A stretch of DNA of 64,000 nt from Hofstenia miamia (lineage: Eukaryota > Xenacoelomorpha > Acoela > Hofsteniidae): assembly GCA_900660155.1 (NCBI GenBank), contig CABFPE010000048.1, positions 764,868-828,867 on the forward strand, given 5' to 3'. Shown here in pieces: positions 59,735 to 64,000 of this stretch; positions within the stretch are counted from its first letter, which is position 1, and the number at the start of each line of letters is the position of its first letter. The notes beneath the pieces are model-generated. The model searched no databases. It saw only the letters and a program-made list of their open reading frames with translations, and was not told the DNA's origin. Position numbers and translations under genes: made by a program.

Positions 59735-61488
59735 CAGAGTTGGAATTGGATTAGACATATAGTTGGGTCGCTTTGGGCCAGATTTTGGCATGGCAATTTG
59801 GGCTAGTCCAATTTTGTGCTTAATGCTTAAATTGGTATTTGAAATATAAGAAAAAATTCACTTCAAAACTTAAACTTTGCAAATGACAAAAAAGCCTTCT
59901 CTAAATTTAATCAGCCCTGCATTGTTGGGTGTTGGCTGTAGCTGCCACAATACTTCTAACATCAAATTTTGTTGGCTACAACAAAGACTGCTGATGTATA
60001 AGTTGATGTAAGTTGGCAGAGAATTTTAGTAATTGAATATATAAGAAATGATAAGTTCTCTAAATGATAAATAGGCGACTGCAATCCTGTAATAAATAAT
60101 TAGTTGAAGCAATACTTATATTACTAAATTAGTGGTGGCGGCAGGAAGTACTTATGCAACGTGTCATATGATACCTTTGGCGTAGAGTATAGTACTCAAC
60201 AAGGTTTGCAATATTTTAAAGGGTGTTTACCTCAAAAAATAGTATTATTATTATAATGACTCTCAATACCAATATTTTTTACCTTCTGGTATTCAGGCCA
60301 CCTGAGTATGCTTAGCGTCTTTTTGCAAGGACAAATTTAAAGATTAATAAGCAAAATACAAACATATTGTCTATATTTACTACCTCTTATTTTAAGAGAT
60401 ATATTGCTTGGATATGCAAAAGGTACTATTTTCCTTAAAGGATTACATAAATTGTTCTAGTAAAAGAAATGAACAACATTTTAAATGAATTCGTGTAAGA
60501 ACTTGTCAACATTTTCTAGTGAAACTCCAGTAGTTTTATAGAACATGTAAAAATGCATATACAAATTAAAATAACACAAATTTCATTTTCATATAGGATT
60601 TATTTTGAAAGGAATGTTTGCATAAAAAAGTAGCAGAATATAGATGCTTTTGTTGTCGTTCCCATTTTTTAAGGTTTGTTTACATCCAAGCGGGTGATTG
60701 CAATAATCGATTTCACTGCAAAATTGGTAATTAAGTTTTGCCATGCCCAGTTAATAATAAAATATTTGGACACTAAACATAATGATAAATCGTTGTCAGT
60801 TTTGACACTAACATTAAAATAATATCAATGGCAAAATTTTTATGATATCCATAAAAGTCTATGCAAAAGATTAAACTATTAGCTGTTTCATTTATACAAA
60901 AGAAGAGACACGCCTTTTTTACCTTGTGCAATCTGATTTTTGAGATTTTATTATTTTGTTAGATTTAACAATTTTAAGAAGAAACCAGCAAAAAGTTAAA
61001 AAAAATTCTAATCAATTTTAGGTTAATCTATGCACAAATTTATAATTTTTTTGTCTTCATTGGTAAAATTTGTAAAAATGCACATTCAATGCTATTCAGT
61101 GGCCAAATTCAATCATTTAGGCAGGGGGATGAACTCCCTAGGCCCCAAGCCTACAACCCTGAATGACATGTTTATTGTATTAAGGTTAACAATGCAATTT
61201 GAATTTTAACAGAATTGAATTTGCCTTGTTGACGGACTAAAGCGGAATACATGTGCACATATTAATTAATACATTATGGAAATTATACAATCAAATTAAT
61301 AGTGTATTGCTTATGGGCTTTTTGAGGCAAAAGAAACTATCAGCGGTGTAAAAGAAAAATAATTTGGGCCGGGCCAAGCTTGGGCCGAATAATTGGCATT
61401 TTAAAGTTGGCCGGGTCGGGCTTAGGCCTAAGCTGTATTGGGCTTGTCAGCCTTTTTGCCTAAATAATCAGCCCAATTTCCAACTCTG
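59735..61488. mobile_element. hAT-like non-autonomous element, 1.75 kb
   Basis: Ends are inverted: CAGAGTTGGAATTGGATTAG on the left and, reversed, CAGAGTTGGAAATTGGGCTG on the right. GGGCC/GGCCC-rich subterminal blocks lie on both sides (59770-59810 and 61360-61450). No coding frame of note. No matching 8-bp target duplication seen, perhaps because the left flank is a TA tract. Confidence 0.65.
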
Positions 61489-61668
61489 AATGTGCCTAGA
61501 CTATTGGCGGACATGTCCGTTTTGATTTAGCGGATAATTTGAATTTTGCAGTTCTGGAACTGGAATGCATATTATTTAGTGCGCATATGTACACAAATAA
61601 ATGCGACTTTGCAACTCGAAATACAATAGAGATCAAACATCTAAGCTGCTTAACAGCTCATACATTCA

Positions 61669-61674
61669 TTTATT
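61669..61674 (-). promoter_or_regulatory. Polyadenylation signal AATAAA for the GST gene
   Basis: AATAAA on the minus strand, 66 bp past the stop codon, is well placed to end the GST transcript. Confidence 0.6.
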
Positions 61675-61739
61675 CAACTACCAAAATACATATATTCTTT
61701 GCACCCTGATTTATAACAAGAATGATATTACATTCAATC

Positions 61740-62441
61740 TCAACCAGCAAATGCAGCTAATGTTGAATTTACACTTAAGTGCTTTGTTTTTTCCTCAATC
61801 TCCGAAATGCCAGGTAGCTCAAGAAATCGTGTTGAAAAGTTTTTCAAGTTTGGGTATTCATCGAGAAGAGCATTGTTGTATAATTTGCAATGAGCGTAAA
61901 GAGTTTCGTACAAAAGACAATCAGCGTAAGTTAATATTTCCCCAAGTAGCCATTGTTTATCTTGAAGTGCACTCTCAAAATCCTTAAGGAATACACGGGC
62001 ATTCCTTTGTGAGTGAGTATTTAGAGACTCTTTATCGAAATACTTCTTTTTATTTTCCTCAAAATTACTTTGATCCAAATAGCAAAGTTTCGAAAAAGCA
62101 AGACGAAAGTTCATTGCAATTTGCGAATGCATGACTGTTAGTGCACGTTCGTCGGGAGTCCTGCCGTTAAGATTATAAATCTCACCAAGATATGCTAAAA
62201 TAGCTAAGGACTCAGTCAGTTTAAAATCGCCATCAATGAGATATGGCAAGTTAGGATAAATCAGACCCATTGAATGCTTTGTTGTGAACCAACCATCTAT
62301 ATCATCTACCTCGCCATTCTCCTTTTTAGCGTAGTTGTATTCTTTATATACGTAGTCTACTTTAGCATATGCTAGTAAAGTCCTTATAGGTTGTATCAAA
62401 CCTCTAATAGCCCAATATCCAATGATTATTCTCTCACTCAT
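61740..62441 (-). CDS. Mu-class-like glutathione S-transferase
   Basis: A complete 233-codon, intronless gene for a cytosolic enzyme that conjugates reduced glutathione to electrophiles (detoxification, lipid-peroxide products). The thioredoxin-fold N-domain opens RIIIGYWAIRGLIQPIRTLL with catalytic Tyr9 and the mu-like GYW-IRGL signature. cis-Pro is in NLPYLIDG (Pro66), and the glutathione-binding acidic/Ser pair is ES (77-78) in KLTESLAIL. The helical C-domain has the N-cap box TYAD (171-174) in LTYADCLLYE. Mu enzymes are usually 217-220 residues; the extra length is a C-terminal tail (NSTLAAFAG). The start ATG is the only one before GYW. It reads open end to end, so it is probably functional. 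Confidence 0.93.
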   Translation of the reverse strand: MSERIIIGYWAIRGLIQPIRTLLAYAKVDYVYKEYNYAKKENGEVDDIDGWFTTKHSMGLIYPNLPYLIDGDFKLTESLAILAYLGEIYNLNGRTPDERALTVMHSQIAMNFRLAFSKLCYLDQSNFEENKKKYFDKESLNTHSQRNARVFLKDFESALQDKQWLLGEILTYADCLLYETLYAHCKLYNNALLDEYPNLKNFSTRFLELPGISEIEEKTKHLSVNSTLAAFAG

Positions 62442-62654
62442 TGCAAATAAAATATAAAGTAGTGCCGGTTAAACAATTACTATTTGTTTAGCAAACATAC
62501 CATGATCTTGAAAGAGTAAAATTCATGGTATGAGGTATTTTGCATCCAATACAATTCAAGTGCGCAGTGCATATTCATTAATAAATTTACAAAGAATATG
62601 TAATTTTTCTTGTTGTTTTCACCTAATAACCAACTAGAGATGATTTTTATCGTA

Positions 62655-63590
62655 CTACAGTATTTGCCAAAAAAATATCCCAATAGAGCACAGAGATCCG
62701 ATTATGGCATTAGGAAATCCATATTGAGATTGAAAAATCGAATTAAGGCTTTTAAAAGTCAGAATTGGGCATGAAAAGATCCGAGTAAGGCAATTAGCCA
62801 TCCAATTAATACAAACAAATATCCGATAAAATTATTTGAACTGAACTCGACCAAAAATTATACATGTATATACCAAGATGAGAATTATTGTTCTATCGTT
62901 TTTAAACTTATTATACAAAAGTGAATACATTGTTGTTACAAAAGCAGTTCTTTATTTCAAATTTTTTATCACAAGTTTATCGGCAAACGTTGGAGCCCTT
63001 CACCTGAATTGCCTATATTTTAATTTTGAAGGCAATACGTTAAGTACAATACTTTAGATATTTAGCAAGCAACAAAACTGCAACACTTTCATTATATTTT
63101 TCTTCAAATCTCACTGTTTTTGTAACAAATACAAATCAAAGACACTTTATAAATTAAGATTGATAATGAGTGCAATTTTTTTTGAACCTGAGAATAATAA
63201 ACCATAGATAACTACTGTACATGTATTCATATACTTTACATATACTTTCATACCGCTTGTTCTCAAGTACACCAACTCCTGGAAAACACATTTTTCTTTG
63301 TGCATGTTTCATTTGCACAAAATTTCCACACCTTATTTACCGAAGTCATTCTCAAAAAATTGCCAATTTGATTATCTGTTCAATGTATATAGTGTTTTTC
63401 ATAATGATACATGTTGGATATTTATTTGCACAATTGGGATGCTTGTTTGCCTTAGTTGGATCTCCTCTTGACTTATTCGGATTTCCTAATCCCTATGCAG
63501 ATCTTTTTGTGCTTTATTGGGATCTCCCAAACACTACATGGATCTCTTTGTGCTCTATTGGGATATTTTATTGGCAAATACTTTAGTTCT
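62655..63590. mobile_element. Fold-back element with phased 21-bp arm repeats
   Basis: The left arm (62655-62830) is the reverse complement of the right arm (63410-63590): GTGCTCTATTGGGATAT and TTGGCAAATACT occur in both. Each arm is built of eight GGAT-starting repeats: right arm at 63416, 63437, 63458, 63479, 63499, 63520, 63540 and 63561; left arm (as ATCC or a variant) at 62677, 62696, 62717, 62737, 62757, 62779, 62800 and 62821. The best match is GGATCTCTTTGTGCTCTATTG. The 580-bp loop is AT-rich and non-coding. It begins about 210 bp upstream of the GST start codon. Confidence 0.8.
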
Positions 63591-64000
63591 TTCTGTATTA
63601 ATATTGATTACGAAGACACAAATAGCCAAGCAGCAAGAAAGAACCAAGTTTTTAAGTATTATAAAGTTTTGTCTTGATGTAGTTCCCGAAAAAAGTTAAA
63701 TATAAATAAATACCTACATACATATATATCTATAAATACAATTATGTTGTTTGATATTCAAACTAATGTTTAAAAATATTGTTTTAAAAGGCGTCTACTA
63801 AAAAATGATTAAATTCAAACTATAATGTCCACACAGAAAACAACGAATTCTTAAAGTAAATTTATACATGTCCATAATATAATTTTTAAAAACCATTAAA
63901 TAAATATATTTAATATAAAAAATATAAAACCTTGTAAATAAACAAATATGAAATTTCGTAGGGTGAATAGGAACATCAATGAGAGAACAGTTAAGCAGGA
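63591..64000. other. AT-rich end of window, nothing recognised
   Basis: Short frames only. Confidence 0.5.

Noticed and set aside
61601-61987. 128-codon plus-strand frame
   Set aside because: It is antisense to the end of the GST gene and has no protein-like motif.
1-64000. tRNA, rRNA or bacterial operon features
   Set aside because: I found no cloverleaf with a convincing anticodon arm or rRNA-like block by eye; gene structure is clearly eukaryotic.

Overview
The window looks like AT-rich nuclear DNA from an invertebrate animal. It has spliced genes with AT-rich introns, a mu-type glutathione S-transferase, RanBP2-type zinc fingers, and many eukaryotic transposons: Ty3-like LTR elements, several LINEs, a DD37D mariner, P/THAP and hAT pieces, fold-back and MITE-like elements. 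I cannot name the phylum. The sequence is a scaffold of four contigs joined by three gaps of exactly 1000 N (17113-18112, 34465-35464, 47998-48997). There is also a 114-N gap (59582-59695) and a few single N's.

Contig 1 (1-17112) is repeat-filled. Related inverted arms (1-636 and 16725-17112) enclose fossil Ty3-like retroelements (about 6.35-14.9 kb, minus strand), whole and partial copies of a roughly 1.07-kb LTR, and an unrecognised Pro/Thr-rich coding remnant next to the left arm. I see no host gene in it.

Contig 2 (18113-34464) starts with three 1028-bp tandem units, each a mariner 3' fragment fused to a P-transposase fragment. It then carries four plus-strand exons of a host gene (24129-30089), each holding one RanBP2-type zinc finger and the last ending in a stop. 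The introns hold a LINE fragment, a hAT-like MITE and a 1429-bp mariner with TA target duplication. Degraded LINE and P-like pieces follow.

Contig 3 (35465-47997) holds a 1.9-kb block with short inverted motifs, a 12.6-copy array of a 132-bp satellite, and on the minus strand three exons (42269-41707) with an ATG and one more finger of the same type. Exon phases fit those of contig 2 exactly. If contig 2 is flipped relative to contig 3, the seven exons read in order as one 957-nt ORF (318 residues, five fingers). The simplest explanation is a scaffolding inversion splitting one gene. The contig ends in LTRs and a plus-strand Ty3-like fossil.

Contig 4 (48998-64000) holds a THAP-domain exon, LINE remnants, a long degraded endonuclease/RT LINE (minus, 55.0-57.6 kb), a hAT transposase remnant, a 1.75-kb hAT-like non-autonomous element, and the clearest complete gene: an intronless 233-residue mu-like GST (62441-61740, minus). 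Just upstream of it is a fold-back element with eight 19-22-bp repeats in each inverted arm.
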